A stretch of DNA of 64,000 nucleotides from Agarivorans sp. TSD2052 (GTDB lineage: Bacteria; Pseudomonadota; Gammaproteobacteria; Enterobacterales; Celerinatantimonadaceae): the NCBI RefSeq assembly GCF_023238625.1, contig NZ_CP096670.1, positions 466,501-530,500 of the forward strand. Reading direction: 5' to 3'. Below, piece by piece: positions 43,136 to 53,448 of this stretch. Position numbers and translations under genes: made by a program. Positions within the stretch are counted from its first letter, which is position 1. Each line of letters starts with the position of its first letter. Under the pieces are notes generated by a model. It saw nothing but the letters and a program-made list of their open reading frames with translations, did not search any database and had not been told where the DNA came from.

Positions 43136-44026
43136 ATGAACCTACGAGATTTAGAGTACTTAGTGGCGCTGCAAGAGCTAAAACACTTTCGAAAAGCGGC
43201 TGAAAAATGTTTTGTTAGCCAACCGACCTTAAGTGGTCAAATCGCCAAATTGGAAGAAGAGTTAGGCTTGTTACTAATAGAGCGAACCTCTCGCAAGGTG
43301 ATATTTACCCATGCTGGCGATGAGCTCGCTGCGAAGGCTCGTAATATTCTGCTAGAAGTTAAAGGGCTAAAAGACATGGCTAAAAGCTTTCAAGCCCCGA
43401 TGGCAGGGCCGTTGCATGTAGGGTTAATTCCCACTGTAGCACCTTACCTACTGCCGAAAATTGTGCCGCAAATACGCGCTGAATTTAGCGATATGGAGTT
43501 GTTTTTGTATGAAGAGCAAACCCAGGTATTGTTACAGCGCTTAGAAGAGGGTGAACTTGATTGTTTATTGTTAGCCTATCTACCCGAAATGGAGCGCTTT
43601 GGCGCTATTGATTTATACGATGAGCCGCTCGTCCTAGCCATGCCAACTAAACACAAGTGGCATCTTGAAGCCGATATCCAGCTGTCAGCACTTAGCGGTG
43701 AAAATGTATTAATGTTGGAAGACGGTCACTGCTTACGAGACCAAGCTATGGGGTATTGTTTTGCAGCAGGAGCCAAAGAAGATACTAGCTTTAAGGCGAC
43801 CAGTTTAGAAACATTGCGTCATATGGTGGCCGCGGACATGGGAATAACCTTATTGCCACAATTAGCCATTCCTGACGCCCCAGAGCAAAATGGTATTTGT
43901 TATCGTCATTTTCGCTCTCCTGAGCCTAGCCGTCGAATTAGTTTATTGTATCGCAACAATTCGGTTCGACGGCCATGTTTCAATCAGCTAGCAGAACTCA
44001 TCAAGCGCAGTTCTGCTTTAGTCTAA
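43136..44026 (+). CDS. oxyR: LysR-type peroxide sensor OxyR
   Basis: 296 residues. N-terminal winged helix (HFRKAAEKCFVSQPTLSGQIAKLE) and effector domain with both redox cysteines in GHCLRDQAMGYC, equivalent to C199 and C208 of E. coli, whose disulfide switches the regulator on under hydrogen peroxide. No katG, ahpC or dps is next to it. Its stop overlaps the mrcA stop on the other strand by 4 bp. Upstream, 42921-43135 holds no clear site. Confidence 0.95.
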   Translation: MNLRDLEYLVALQELKHFRKAAEKCFVSQPTLSGQIAKLEEELGLLLIERTSRKVIFTHAGDELAAKARNILLEVKGLKDMAKSFQAPMAGPLHVGLIPTVAPYLLPKIVPQIRAEFSDMELFLYEEQTQVLLQRLEEGELDCLLLAYLPEMERFGAIDLYDEPLVLAMPTKHKWHLEADIQLSALSGENVLMLEDGHCLRDQAMGYCFAAGAKEDTSFKATSLETLRHMVAADMGITLLPQLAIPDAPEQNGICYRHFRSPEPSRRISLLYRNNSVRRPCFNQLAELIKRSSALV

Positions 44027-46650
44027 AACAACTCATCTTCTTCTGAACCAAAAACAGAGCCCGCAGCAGGTTTTACATACTCTGTAGGCTCTGTGCCTTT
44101 CTCAAAGTACTCAAACCTAGTGGTGTGGTCACTGGCGTTACTTAATTGTCCGGTAGCTCTGTCGATACGCACAGTATTTACATTTTTAGGTGGTTGCAGC
44201 GGTTTTTCTGGCACGCCCTCTAAGCCTACTTTCATAAAGTCTATCCAAGCCGGCTGCGCTGTGCGGGCACCAAACTCTTTACCGGTAATTTGGTTTTTGT
44301 CTAAGTTTTGGTTGTAGGATGCTTCGCCTAACTCACGATTGAAATTATCGAAGCCAATCCATGAGGTTACGACTAAATCGGGGCTAAAGCCTGAGAACCA
44401 GGCATCTTTGGCGTCGTTAGTGGTACCGGTTTTACCCGCTATATCACGGCGCTTAAGTTCTCTCGCTGCGCGCCAGCCAGTTCCGTTCCAGCCGGTTTTG
44501 TGGGCCCAGCTTCCTCCTCCCCAAATAGCGCTGTTCATTGCTTGAGATACCAAAAAGGCATTCTCAGCACTGATAATTCGCGGGGCAAGGTCATCCAATT
44601 GCGCAAATGAGATATCGCATTGGCTGAAGGCGTTAGGTGTCTCATCAAGCAACTGCTCAAGGCTTGGCGCGTCTTTGGCTATTTCAAAGCAAGCATCACA
44701 AGCCACTTTAGGAAGCTGTTGGAAAATAATATTGCCTTCACCATCTTGTATACGGTCGATAAAGTAAGGACTTACTAGATAACCACCATTAGCAAATGAA
44801 CCATAGGCGCTGGCAACTTGCATTGGTGTTAATGATGCTGAGCCAAGAGAGAGTGATTCGTTACGCGGCAATTCATTTGCGGGAAAGCCGAATTTTGCGA
44901 GGTGCTTAATGACAGCATCTACCCCTAGATCTCGCATTAATCTTACTGACACCACGTTTTTAGATTGGGCTAATGCCACCCTAAGGCGGATCGGACCATC
45001 ATAAACTGGCGGTGAGTTCTTAGGGCGCCATGCTACGCCCATAGCCTTGTCCCAACGATTGATTGGTGCATCATTTTCAAGGCTAGCTAAGGTCATGCCG
45101 TGTTCAAATGCGGCAGAATAGAGAAAAGGCTTAATGTTAGAGCCGACCTGTCTGCTGGCTTGAGTGACTCGATTAAATTTACTTTGGTTAAAACTGAAAC
45201 CGCCTACTAAGGCTTCAATCGCTCCATCTAATGGAGAAATAGCAATTAGCGCGGCGCCCGCGTCAGGCAATTGCGATAAGCGCCAATTGCGCACTACCGC
45301 TTGTGGTTCCCCCGACACTGTTAACACCGCATCTGCTGGCTCATCACTGGGTAACTCTGTATGGGTCGACGGGGCGTCGCTGGCTGGCGTGGTTGTCTCG
45401 GCCTCGGTTGGTAGAGCGCTTACCCAAATTACGTCGCCGGCACTTAAGACTTCTTGGGCCGATTTTGGTGCTGGACCCTGACGGGTATCGGTAATAAACC
45501 GTCGTGCCCATTTCATATCATCCCAAGCAATGATTCCTGCTTGACCACCTTTAACAATGATCTCAGCTTGCTCATTAGCCACTGATAATACGGCCGCGGC
45601 TCGTAATTCGCCATAGTTTGGTAATGTAGCCAGTTCTGCCACAATCGCTGCTTGGTCTAGTGCAGGCGTATCGGCTTTCCACAGTTGACTAATTGCGCCA
45701 CGAAACCCGTGGCGTTGATCGTAACTTAACAAATTATCTCGCAATGCTAAGGTCGCGGCGTTTTGACGCTTGGCACTAATGGTCGTGTATACATCCATAC
45801 CGGATGTATAAGCCTCTTCTCCATATGTGTTCAAGATTTCTTGTCGAACCATTTCTGCTAAATAAGGCGCAGCTAAGGCAATCTCTGCACCGTGATAAGT
45901 CGCCGTAATAGGAGCTTGATTAGCTTCGTCAAAACTGGCTTGGTCGATAAAACCTGTTTCTAACATCCTGCCTAGTACGACTCTGCGGCGATCGCGGGCA
46001 CGTTCCGGTGAGCGAATAGGGTTTAAGGCCGACGGTGCTTTAGGTAATCCTGCGATTACAGCTGTTTGAGCAAGCGTCAGTTGGTCTACGGTTTTACCGT
46101 AATAGACTTGCGCTGCGGCCCCGACACCAAATGAGCGATAGCCCAGCGGAATTTTATTTAAATACAAAGCAAGGATTTCGTCTTTAGACAGTTCTTGTTC
46201 GATCTTTATGGCTAAGAAAATCTCTTTAATCTTGCGAATATAGGTTTTTTCTCGGGTTAAGAAAAAGTTTCTGGCAACTTGTTGGGTAATGGTACTGGCA
46301 CCTTGGCTTTTCTCCCCGGTGGCGATTAAATTTATCGCCGCGCGGGTTATGCCAATAGGGTCGATGCCTGGATGTGAGTAAAATCGCGTATCTTCGGTTG
46401 CCAGAAATGCTTGTAACATTTGTTCTGGAACTTCTTCGATTTGTAGCGGAATACGACGTTTTTCGCCGAATTGAGAGATTAACTTGCCATCGGCACTAAA
46501 TACTCGCATTGGAGTCTGTAATTGGACATCTCTCAAAGTAGTGACATCGGGCAGCTGCGGTGCAAAATAGAAATATAGTGCGGTGACTGCTGCTAGCCCA
46601 AGGCTAAAACCCAAGAAAATCAAAAATAACAGTCTTTTAAGCCATTTCAT
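44023..46650 (-). CDS. mrcA: Penicillin-binding protein 1A
   Basis: 875-residue bifunctional peptidoglycan synthase. N-terminal membrane anchor (residues about 7-28). GT51 glycosyltransferase with EDTRFYSHPG and GASTITQQVARN. Transpeptidase with the catalytic serine in GSNIKPF, SKN and KTGTTNDAKDAWF. A proline/threonine-rich insert of about 40 residues (VSALPTEAETTTPASDAPST) lies in the OB-like region. Divergent from pilM across about 160 bp, the arrangement seen in most type-IV-piliated gammaproteobacteria. Confidence 0.96.
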   Translation of the reverse strand: MKWLKRLLFLIFLGFSLGLAAVTALYFYFAPQLPDVTTLRDVQLQTPMRVFSADGKLISQFGEKRRIPLQIEEVPEQMLQAFLATEDTRFYSHPGIDPIGITRAAINLIATGEKSQGASTITQQVARNFFLTREKTYIRKIKEIFLAIKIEQELSKDEILALYLNKIPLGYRSFGVGAAAQVYYGKTVDQLTLAQTAVIAGLPKAPSALNPIRSPERARDRRRVVLGRMLETGFIDQASFDEANQAPITATYHGAEIALAAPYLAEMVRQEILNTYGEEAYTSGMDVYTTISAKRQNAATLALRDNLLSYDQRHGFRGAISQLWKADTPALDQAAIVAELATLPNYGELRAAAVLSVANEQAEIIVKGGQAGIIAWDDMKWARRFITDTRQGPAPKSAQEVLSAGDVIWVSALPTEAETTTPASDAPSTHTELPSDEPADAVLTVSGEPQAVVRNWRLSQLPDAGAALIAISPLDGAIEALVGGFSFNQSKFNRVTQASRQVGSNIKPFLYSAAFEHGMTLASLENDAPINRWDKAMGVAWRPKNSPPVYDGPIRLRVALAQSKNVVSVRLMRDLGVDAVIKHLAKFGFPANELPRNESLSLGSASLTPMQVASAYGSFANGGYLVSPYFIDRIQDGEGNIIFQQLPKVACDACFEIAKDAPSLEQLLDETPNAFSQCDISFAQLDDLAPRIISAENAFLVSQAMNSAIWGGGSWAHKTGWNGTGWRAARELKRRDIAGKTGTTNDAKDAWFSGFSPDLVVTSWIGFDNFNRELGEASYNQNLDKNQITGKEFGARTAQPAWIDFMKVGLEGVPEKPLQPPKNVNTVRIDRATGQLSNASDHTTRFEYFEKGTEPTEYVKPAAGSVFGSEEDELF

Positions 46651-46808
46651 CGCTAAATTTGCACTCAGTATCTAAAGAATGGCTGATTATATCGTCAAAT
46701 TGTGACCTGTTTCGACAACTTTCTTAAGAACTATTGGCGCGAGCATCAATAACTGGGTATTCTGGAAAAATAGGTAACTGTTTAATTTCAAAAGATAGTT
46801 GGCGAGTG

Positions 46809-47885
46809 ATGGTACTAGGGATAGGTAAGAAATCATCGGCTGCGCTGTTAGGAATTGACTTTGGATCTGCAACCATTAAAGGGCTATTACTTTCAAAATC
46901 CTCCAAAGGATTTAAAGTTGAGTCGGTTGCCGAAGTTGATACCCCTGCAGGCGCACTAGTCGATAACCAAGTTGTTTCTCCAGAAGAAATTACTGAAGCG
47001 TTGCGTGAATTGAAAAGGAAACTTCCTTCACGAAATCGTCAGGTAGCTACCGCCGTTGCGGGTAGCCATGTAATTACCAAGGTAATTTACATGGATAGTA
47101 GCTTGTCTGAATTGGAGTTAGAGACTCAAGTAGAGCTTGAAGCTGAAAACTCCATTCCGTTTCCCATCGACGAAATCAGCCTTGATTTCGAAGTTTTGGG
47201 CATCAATGAAAGCGAACCTAATCGGAATAACGTGTTGCTTAGTGCTGCACGTACCGAAGCGGTGAGTATTCGTGCGGAAGTTTTAGCGAATGCCGATTTT
47301 GAAGCAAAGGTTGTGGATGTAGAATCCCACGCCTTAGGAAGAGCGTGGAATTATTTGCTCAATCAACGCGATGAAGAGTTTGATGAAAGCAAAATCATTG
47401 GCTTAGTTGACATTGGTGAAACCACGCTTAATTTTGCCATTCTCGATAAAGGTGAAGTGGTATATAACCGTGCACAAAACTTTGGTGGAGCACAATACAC
47501 TCAGCAGATAGCCAGTTTCTATAGCTTAAGTTTAGATGAAGCTAAAGAAATGAAGGTAAGTGGCCGCTTACCTGAAAACTACGAGATTGACGTGTTTGCA
47601 CAATTTGTCAGTGGTGTGATTCAAAACGTTCGCCGCCAAGTTTCATTGTTCTTAAGCTCAAGTGGTTATAAGTCTTTAGACGCGGTTGCTGTGAGTGGAG
47701 GCAGTGCCTTGTCTGACGAGTTAGTCCGTCAGATGCAAAATGATCTAGAAATGCCAGTCATTAAAGCAGAGCCTTTTGATGACTGTCAGTTTGACCGGTC
47801 TGTGGACCGTGACAAGCTACGTCAACAAGGCGGCAAGTACATGGTGGCTTTAGGTTTAGCCCTAAGGAGTTTTGATAATGTCTAA
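46809..47885 (+). CDS. pilM: Type IV pilus assembly protein PilM
   Basis: 358-residue actin-like cytoplasmic ATP-binding protein. Phosphate-1 motif GIDFGSATIKG, phosphate-2 LVDIGETTLNFAI, adenosine motif AVSGGSALSDEL. It recruits PilN through its N-terminal tail and joins the inner-membrane alignment complex PilMNOP. The frame is open back to 46734, but the ATG at 46809 gives the usual length. It overlaps pilN by 8 nt. Confidence 0.93.
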   Translation: MVLGIGKKSSAALLGIDFGSATIKGLLLSKSSKGFKVESVAEVDTPAGALVDNQVVSPEEITEALRELKRKLPSRNRQVATAVAGSHVITKVIYMDSSLSELELETQVELEAENSIPFPIDEISLDFEVLGINESEPNRNNVLLSAARTEAVSIRAEVLANADFEAKVVDVESHALGRAWNYLLNQRDEEFDESKIIGLVDIGETTLNFAILDKGEVVYNRAQNFGGAQYTQQIASFYSLSLDEAKEMKVSGRLPENYEIDVFAQFVSGVIQNVRRQVSLFLSSSGYKSLDAVAVSGGSALSDELVRQMQNDLEMPVIKAEPFDDCQFDRSVDRDKLRQQGGKYMVALGLALRSFDNV

Positions 47886-48453
47886 CATTAACTTACTCCC
47901 TTGGAGAGACGCCCTAAAAGCAAAACAACAGCGTGACTTTTGGATTGCCTTTGGTGTTGCTGTTTTGGTCACCGTGGTGGCACTGCTTGGTGTGCAAAAC
48001 TTCTATACTGGCTTGCAAGACAGCCAACATGCTCGAAATCAATTTTTAGAAAAAGAAATTGCCATTTTGGATCACCAGATAGGCGAAATCCGAAAAATTA
48101 AAGAACAAAAGAAAAGCCTCAAAGAGCGGATTGCACTGATTCAAACCTTGCAAGAAAGTCGCAACATCCCCACTAAAATCTTTAACGATTTACCCTTGAT
48201 ATCTCCAACCGGGGTATATCTGGATAGCTTGGTCTTTAAAGATGCTGCGATTAGCTTGGATGGTAAGAGTGAAGCCAATTATCGCGTGGCAAGCTTGATG
48301 AGAAATATCGAACGAAAAGTATGGTTGGGAAGCCCTAGCATTAGTTCAATCGTGGCGCTACCAAGTGCCGATGTTGATTTGGAACTGAGCAAATTCCAGC
48401 TTAAATTTGGTGTTAAATTGGGTCTCCAAAATGAAGACAAGGAGGTCGAATAA
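47878..48453 (+). CDS. pilN: Type IV pilus assembly protein PilN
   Basis: 191 residues. It has the short cytoplasmic PilM-binding motif INLLPWRD at residues 4-11, one membrane helix (about 22-42), and a coiled coil then ferredoxin-like periplasmic domain. The ATG at 47878 lies two codons after a TTG that also reads in frame. The stop shares a base with the pilO start. Confidence 0.95.
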   Translation: MSNINLLPWRDALKAKQQRDFWIAFGVAVLVTVVALLGVQNFYTGLQDSQHARNQFLEKEIAILDHQIGEIRKIKEQKKSLKERIALIQTLQESRNIPTKIFNDLPLISPTGVYLDSLVFKDAAISLDGKSEANYRVASLMRNIERKVWLGSPSISSIVALPSADVDLELSKFQLKFGVKLGLQNEDKEVE

Positions 48454-49055
48454 TGTCATTAGCAAATATACAGCTCGACGAACTTACCCTTGAAACCATA
48501 GGTACTTGGCCTAAAATCGCAAAAACAATTTTTGTGGTCGTAGTCTGTGCACTGATATCTGTGGGGTATTACTATCAAATAATCTCGGATGAGCAAACGA
48601 AACTAACCACGTTGGAAGCGAAGGAGCAAGATCTTCGTGCTAAGTTTGAAGTTAAGGCGGCATTGGCGGGGAACCTACCGGCTTACCAAGAACAAATTGA
48701 ACAAATGCGCGAAGCGTTTTCTTCTTTGTTGAAACAGTTGCCTGAAAAGCATGAAATTCCAGGACTGCTGGATGAGTTAACATTCATTGGCATTGATAAT
48801 GGTTTGGTATTTCGTCGAATTAATTGGGAACCCGAAGTTGAGCATGAGTTTTCAATTGAATTGCCTATCAAGCTTGAAGTGACAGGGGAATATCATCAAT
48901 TAGGTGCTTTTGTTAGTGCCGTTGCCGCTTTGCCAAGAATTGTGATTTTAGATAACATTTCTATGAAAAAACAAGGTGATGGCGCTTCTCTTAGTATGGC
49001 GATGTTAGCGAAAACATACCGTTATAAAGAAAAAGCGGAGCCAGAGGGGAAATGA
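48453..49055 (+). CDS. pilO: Type IV pilus assembly protein PilO
   Basis: 200 residues. One membrane helix near residues 22-44, a coiled coil, then the periplasmic domain with LPEKHEIPGLLDELT and the ITGEYHQLGAFVSAVA-type block (here VTGEYHQLGAFVSAVAALPR). Partner of PilN in the periplasmic heterodimer. It overlaps pilP by 4 nt. Confidence 0.95.
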   Translation: MSLANIQLDELTLETIGTWPKIAKTIFVVVVCALISVGYYYQIISDEQTKLTTLEAKEQDLRAKFEVKAALAGNLPAYQEQIEQMREAFSSLLKQLPEKHEIPGLLDELTFIGIDNGLVFRRINWEPEVEHEFSIELPIKLEVTGEYHQLGAFVSAVAALPRIVILDNISMKKQGDGASLSMAMLAKTYRYKEKAEPEGK

Positions 49056-49579
49056 TGAAAGCATTAGCAATTGGATTGACCCTGCTTGCATTGGTTGGCT
49101 GTGAAGGCTCAAAAGATGATTTGCAGCAATACGTGATGCAGGTAAAAGCGCGTAAAGTTCCTGTTAAGGAAGATGTTCCAGAGATTACACCTTTCGAACA
49201 CTTAGCTTATCAAGCAAGTGAACGTCGTAATCCGTTCATTAGCCCAGTGCCCGAAGCGGCCACTGTCGCTACGGAAAGCGAAAAAGAGTGTACTCTCGCC
49301 CCAGATGGCGCCCGCGATAAACAGCCTCTAGAGCAATACTCTTTGTCTAGCTTAACGATGCGTGGCATTTTGGGCGACGGGCCAAGTTTGTGGGCGTTAA
49401 TTGAAGCCCCCGGTGGCGAGCTTTATCGAGTTAAAGAAGGTTATTACTTAGGCTTACATCACGGAACCATCGTGAAAGTAAGCGCACTAGGTTTAGATAT
49501 TAAAGAAGTCGTTTCTGATGGCGAAGGCTGTTGGATCGAAAGGACTACTCAGCTTTCGCTTACGAAAGTTGAACAATAG
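49052..49579 (+). CDS. pilP: Type IV pilus lipoprotein PilP
   Basis: 175 residues. Signal peptide with lipobox ALVGC, acylated at C17 (if the first of two ATGs is used). A flexible N terminus follows, then a beta domain (SLSSLTMRGILGDGPSLWALIE) that binds PilQ. It links the inner-membrane PilNO complex to the secretin. The adjacent ATG at 49055 is an equally possible start. Confidence 0.94.
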   Translation: MMKALAIGLTLLALVGCEGSKDDLQQYVMQVKARKVPVKEDVPEITPFEHLAYQASERRNPFISPVPEAATVATESEKECTLAPDGARDKQPLEQYSLSSLTMRGILGDGPSLWALIEAPGGELYRVKEGYYLGLHHGTIVKVSALGLDIKEVVSDGEGCWIERTTQLSLTKVEQ

Positions 49580-49589
49580 GGAAAATGGC

Positions 49590-51662
49590 ATGAAGGGAAA
49601 GATGCTGCAAGGAGTATACAAAAGCGGCTTGTTGGTGGCTGGTGTGTTTTGTTGCATAACACAGGCATGGGCAAACGCTCAATTAATTCAATTGAATACT
49701 AATCCTATGGTAAAGGGTGCAGTTGAGATTGAGTTGTTGTTTGATTCTCCAATCGAAAACGTAATGGACCACTTAGAGTATTCACCTAATCAGTTAGTGA
49801 TTGATGTTGCGAATGCAAGTTCAGCGCTAAAAATTAACCCTCTACCGATTGAAAGTGGTGGCGTTAAGCAGGTGCAAAGCCTTCAAACTGAGTCTGGTCT
49901 GCAATTAGTATTAGGTTTAGAACGCCTAGTTCCTTATCAGGTTAGTAAAGAAGCGCAACGGGTATTGATTAAACTGGGCGCATTGCCAGTGGCTGCTGCG
50001 GCTGCCGACTCATCAGTTGATGATGCATTTGAAAGCGCTAGCCGAGTAGAACATGCCACTATCAATACTATTGAAGCGATAGATTTTCGTCGTGGTAAAG
50101 GCGGTTCAGGCCAAGTGATGATTGACTTGAACAATAGCTCTATCGCCGCTGATATCAAGCGTCGCGATAATAGCTTGCTGATAGACTTTTATAATACGGA
50201 TATTGCAGAAGAAAATGTTTATGTCATGGACGTAAACGACTTTGCAACGCCAGTTGAAAGTGTCGAAGTGTTCAAACACGCCTCTAAGGTGCAATTGAAA
50301 ATAGCTATCGAAGGTGACTTTGACTATCGCTACGATCAGTCAGGCGAACTATTCATGGTTGAAGTTAAACCCATGCTTGCTGAAGAAAGTGCCAAAGTAG
50401 AATATCAAGGTAAGCCGATATCGCTTAACTTTCAGGATATTCCTGTTAGAACGGTACTGCAGTTGATAGCCGATTTTAACAAGCTTAATTTGGTGACTAC
50501 CGATTCTGTTCGCGGCAATATTACACTGCGTATGGATGATGTGCCTTGGGAGCAAGCATTAGACATTATTCTAAAAGTTAAAGGTTTAGATAAACGTTTC
50601 GACAATAATGTATTGCTGATTGCGCCTGCTTCTGAGCTGGCTGAGCAAGAGCGTCAACAACTAGAAAGTGCTCAGCAGGTCGCCGACTTGGCACCACTTT
50701 ACTCAGAGTATATTCAAGTTAATTATGCCAAAGCTGCCGATTTATCCGCTTTACTTAAAAATGAGCAGGCATCAATGCTATCTGAGCGTGGTTCAGTGGC
50801 GGTTGATGATCGGACTAATACACTGCTGATTAAAGATACCGAAGAATCGCTAGCTAACATTAAGGCGATGGTAGAACGGCTTGATATTGCCGTTAAGCAA
50901 GTGGTGATTGAAGCGCGTATGGTGACAGTAACCGACGATGTCAGTGAAGAGCTTGGTATTCGTTGGGGAGTGACAAACTCTGGCTCTGTAGGTAGCAGTA
51001 CCGGTATTACATCTGGGACGCTAGAAGGCGCCGACAGTGTGCTTGGCGGAGCTATCCCTGACCTAGATGACCGCTTAAATGTTAACTTACCGGTAGCCGA
51101 TCCTGCGGGTTCAATAGCATTTCAGGTGGCTAAGCTAGCCAACGGTCAAATCTTGGACCTTGAGTTATCCGCACTCGAACAAGAAAATAAAGGTGAGGTG
51201 ATCGCTAGCCCGCGTATTACAACGGCTAACCAGAAAGCGGCTTATATTGAGCAAGGTCGTGAAATTCCTTATGTAGAAAGTGCCTCAAGCGGTGCCACCT
51301 CAGTCACCTTCAAAAAAGCGGTACTGAGCTTGCGAGTTACCCCGCAGATCACGCCAGATGGTAATGTGATTCTTGATTTAGTGATAACTCAAGACTCAGA
51401 AGGTGAAGCGGTGCTGACTCCTACTGGTCCGGCTGTTGCGATTAACAAGCAAGAAATCGGTACTCAAGTGTTAGTTAAGAATGGTGAAACGGTTGTACTT
51501 GGCGGTATTTATCAACAACAAAATATCGACCGAGTCAAAAAGGTTCCTATCTTAGGTGACATACCTGGTTTAGGTTACTTTTTCCGAACAACCTCTGAAA
51601 GTGTTACAAAGAACGAACTACTAATATTTGTTACCCCTCGAATCTTGCTCGACGGGCTGTAA
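49590..51662 (+). CDS. pilQ: Type IV pilus secretin PilQ
   Basis: 690 residues. Sec signal peptide (ends near QAWA-NA), two N-terminal AMIN domains that bind peptidoglycan, N0 and N1 domains, then the secretin domain with VEARMVTV, GEVIASPRITTANQ and the C-terminal VPILGDIPGLGYFFR. Forms the outer-membrane pore of the pilus. The reading frame begins at 49518 within pilP; the ATG at 49590 has AGGGA upstream and starts the signal peptide. Confidence 0.95.
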   Translation: MKGKMLQGVYKSGLLVAGVFCCITQAWANAQLIQLNTNPMVKGAVEIELLFDSPIENVMDHLEYSPNQLVIDVANASSALKINPLPIESGGVKQVQSLQTESGLQLVLGLERLVPYQVSKEAQRVLIKLGALPVAAAAADSSVDDAFESASRVEHATINTIEAIDFRRGKGGSGQVMIDLNNSSIAADIKRRDNSLLIDFYNTDIAEENVYVMDVNDFATPVESVEVFKHASKVQLKIAIEGDFDYRYDQSGELFMVEVKPMLAEESAKVEYQGKPISLNFQDIPVRTVLQLIADFNKLNLVTTDSVRGNITLRMDDVPWEQALDIILKVKGLDKRFDNNVLLIAPASELAEQERQQLESAQQVADLAPLYSEYIQVNYAKAADLSALLKNEQASMLSERGSVAVDDRTNTLLIKDTEESLANIKAMVERLDIAVKQVVIEARMVTVTDDVSEELGIRWGVTNSGSVGSSTGITSGTLEGADSVLGGAIPDLDDRLNVNLPVADPAGSIAFQVAKLANGQILDLELSALEQENKGEVIASPRITTANQKAAYIEQGREIPYVESASSGATSVTFKKAVLSLRVTPQITPDGNVILDLVITQDSEGEAVLTPTGPAVAINKQEIGTQVLVKNGETVVLGGIYQQQNIDRVKKVPILGDIPGLGYFFRTTSESVTKNELLIFVTPRILLDGL

Positions 51663-51673
51663 ATTAGGCCTTT

Positions 51674-51714
51674 ATTGCTCCCAAATAGAGACAATCTATT
51701 TTGGGAGCAATTTT
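51674..51714 (+). terminator. pilMNOPQ terminator
   Basis: ATTGCTCCCAAATAGA pairs with TCTATTTTGGGAGCAAT (one bulged T) around a 5-nt loop, then four T. It separates the pilus operon from aroK. Confidence 0.87.
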
Positions 51715-51718
51715 GCAG

Positions 51719-51748
51719 TTGCCAAAGTCCCCTTCATACTGAGATAAT
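51719..51748 (+). promoter_or_regulatory. Candidate aroK promoter
   Basis: TTGCCA (51719-51724), 18-bp spacer, GATAAT (51743-51748), directly after the pilQ terminator and about 90 nt before aroK. It would drive aroK-aroB-damX-dam. Confidence 0.5.
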
Positions 51749-51838
51749 CCCGCCCTGATCTTTTTAGTAAGGTTGGTACAATAGGTGCCCGCATCGCGGG
51801 GAGAAAATAGACCAAGACAAAGACAAATTTGAAAAAGC

Positions 51839-52354
51839 ATGGCTGAGAAACGAAATATCTTCCTAGTAGGACCAATGGGTGCTGGGAAAAGCACAATTGG
51901 GCGTCATTTAGCACAGCAGTTACATTTGCAATTTTACGATACAGACCAAGAAATAGAGCGCCGTACTGGTGCGGATATCGCTTGGGTTTTTGACGTAGAA
52001 GGCGAAGCTGGTTTCCGAGTACGCGAAGAAGGAGTAATTGATGATCTTTCACTACTTCAAGGTATCGTACTTGCGACAGGCGGTGGCTCTGTAATTAGCA
52101 AAGAAAACCGCAATCATCTTTCTGCACGCGGCATCGTAGTTTATTTAGAAACAACGATTGATAAGCAATTTGCGAGAACACAGCGTGACAAACGTCGTCC
52201 GTTGCTGCAAACAGATGAGCCAAGAGACGTATTAGAAAATCTCGCTGAAGAGCGTAACCCAATGTACGCGGATGTTGCCGATTACACTGTGAAAACAGAT
52301 GATCAAAGCGCTAAAGCAGTTGCTAATCAAATCATAGAGTTATTAGGATTCTAA
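51839..52354 (+). CDS. aroK: Shikimate kinase I
   Basis: 171 residues. P-loop [12 protein letters not shown], shikimate-binding [18 protein letters not shown], and the lid [11 protein letters not shown]-dependent phosphorylation of shikimate in aromatic amino-acid synthesis. It is 7 nt before aroB, in the conserved aroK-aroB-damX-dam cluster. Confidence 0.97.
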   Translation: MAEKRNIFLVGPMGAGKSTIGRHLAQQLHLQFYDTDQEIERRTGADIAWVFDVEGEAGFRVREEGVIDDLSLLQGIVLATGGGSVISKENRNHLSARGIVVYLETTIDKQFARTQRDKRRPLLQTDEPRDVLENLAEERNPMYADVADYTVKTDDQSAKAVANQIIELLGF

Positions 52355-52361
52355 ACTAACA

Positions 52362-53438
52362 ATGGAACGTTTGACCGTTGCTCTAGATGAGCGTAGTTAC
52401 CCGATTACAATCGGCAACGATTTACTAAATCATTCCGATTTATTTGCGTCTGCTATTACCAGTAACAAGGTAATGGTAGTTACAAATACTACGGTGGCCG
52501 AGCTCTACTTAGAACAGCTGTTGAGCTGTTTGCATGACTATCAGGTCGACGTTGTTAGCTTGCCTGATGGTGAGCAATACAAGAATTTGGATACTCTGAA
52601 TCAAATATTTTCTGAGCTACTGGCCAAGCAACATAGTAGAGATACAACAATTGTGGCTTTGGGGGGAGGCGTTATCGGTGATATGGCTGGCTTCGCAGCA
52701 GCATGTTATCAGCGAGCTGTACCATTTGTGCAGGTGCCAACGACCCTTTTGTCCCAGGTAGATTCATCTGTAGGTGGCAAAACAGCGGTTAATCATCCCC
52801 TAGGCAAAAACATGATTGGTGCTTTCTATCAACCTAAAGCGGTTGTCATTGACATCAACTGCCTAGCTACCTTGGATAAACGGGAATTGGCTGCAGGTAT
52901 GGCTGAAGTGATCAAATACGGCATCATTTATGATGCAGATTTTTTCAGCTGGCTTGAAACTCACCTTGATGGCTTAATGGCTCTTGAGCCAAGTTTGATG
53001 ATTAAAGCGATTGCTCGTTGTTGTGAGATTAAAGCTGAAGTGGTCGCTAAAGATGAAACAGAACAAGGGATCCGTGCCTTATTAAACTTAGGCCACACCT
53101 TTGGACATGCCATCGAAGCTGAGCAAGGTTACGGCGTTTGGCTACATGGCGAAGCTGTTGGCGCTGGTATGGTTATGGCTGCTGAAACCGCCGAATTAGC
53201 CGGAATGATTGACCAGCAACAAGTGGCTAGAATACGTGCTTTGATTGAACGGACAGGGCTACCAATTACTCCACCTAAAGACATGGGTTTTGAGCAGTTC
53301 ATTCCACATATGATGCGTGACAAGAAAGTATTAGCAGGAAAATTGCGTTTAGTTTTACCTAGCTCTATTGGTACAGCAGAAGTAGTTGATTCAATTACTG
53401 AAAGTGATATAAAAACAGTTATTAGTCGATTTCAATAA
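52362..53438 (+). CDS. aroB: 3-Dehydroquinate synthase
   Basis: 358 residues. NAD-binding [15 protein letters not shown], catalytic [18 protein letters not shown], and metal-binding histidines in [13 protein letters not shown] and [11 protein letters not shown]. Converts DAHP to 3-dehydroquinate, the second step of the shikimate path. It is 10 nt before damX. Confidence 0.97.
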   Translation: MERLTVALDERSYPITIGNDLLNHSDLFASAITSNKVMVVTNTTVAELYLEQLLSCLHDYQVDVVSLPDGEQYKNLDTLNQIFSELLAKQHSRDTTIVALGGGVIGDMAGFAAACYQRAVPFVQVPTTLLSQVDSSVGGKTAVNHPLGKNMIGAFYQPKAVVIDINCLATLDKRELAAGMAEVIKYGIIYDADFFSWLETHLDGLMALEPSLMIKAIARCCEIKAEVVAKDETEQGIRALLNLGHTFGHAIEAEQGYGVWLHGEAVGAGMVMAAETAELAGMIDQQQVARIRALIERTGLPITPPKDMGFEQFIPHMMRDKKVLAGKLRLVLPSSIGTAEVVDSITESDIKTVISRFQ

Positions 53439-53448
53439 GGCATTTTGA

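Noticed and set aside
45164..45494. Two plus-strand open frames of 63-105 codons inside mrcA
   Set aside because: Antisense shadows of a well-supported PBP1a gene, with no ribosome site or recognisable protein.
46734..46808. Upstream extension of pilM
   Set aside because: The extra 25 residues have no family support, and they enter the pilM-mrcA promoter region.
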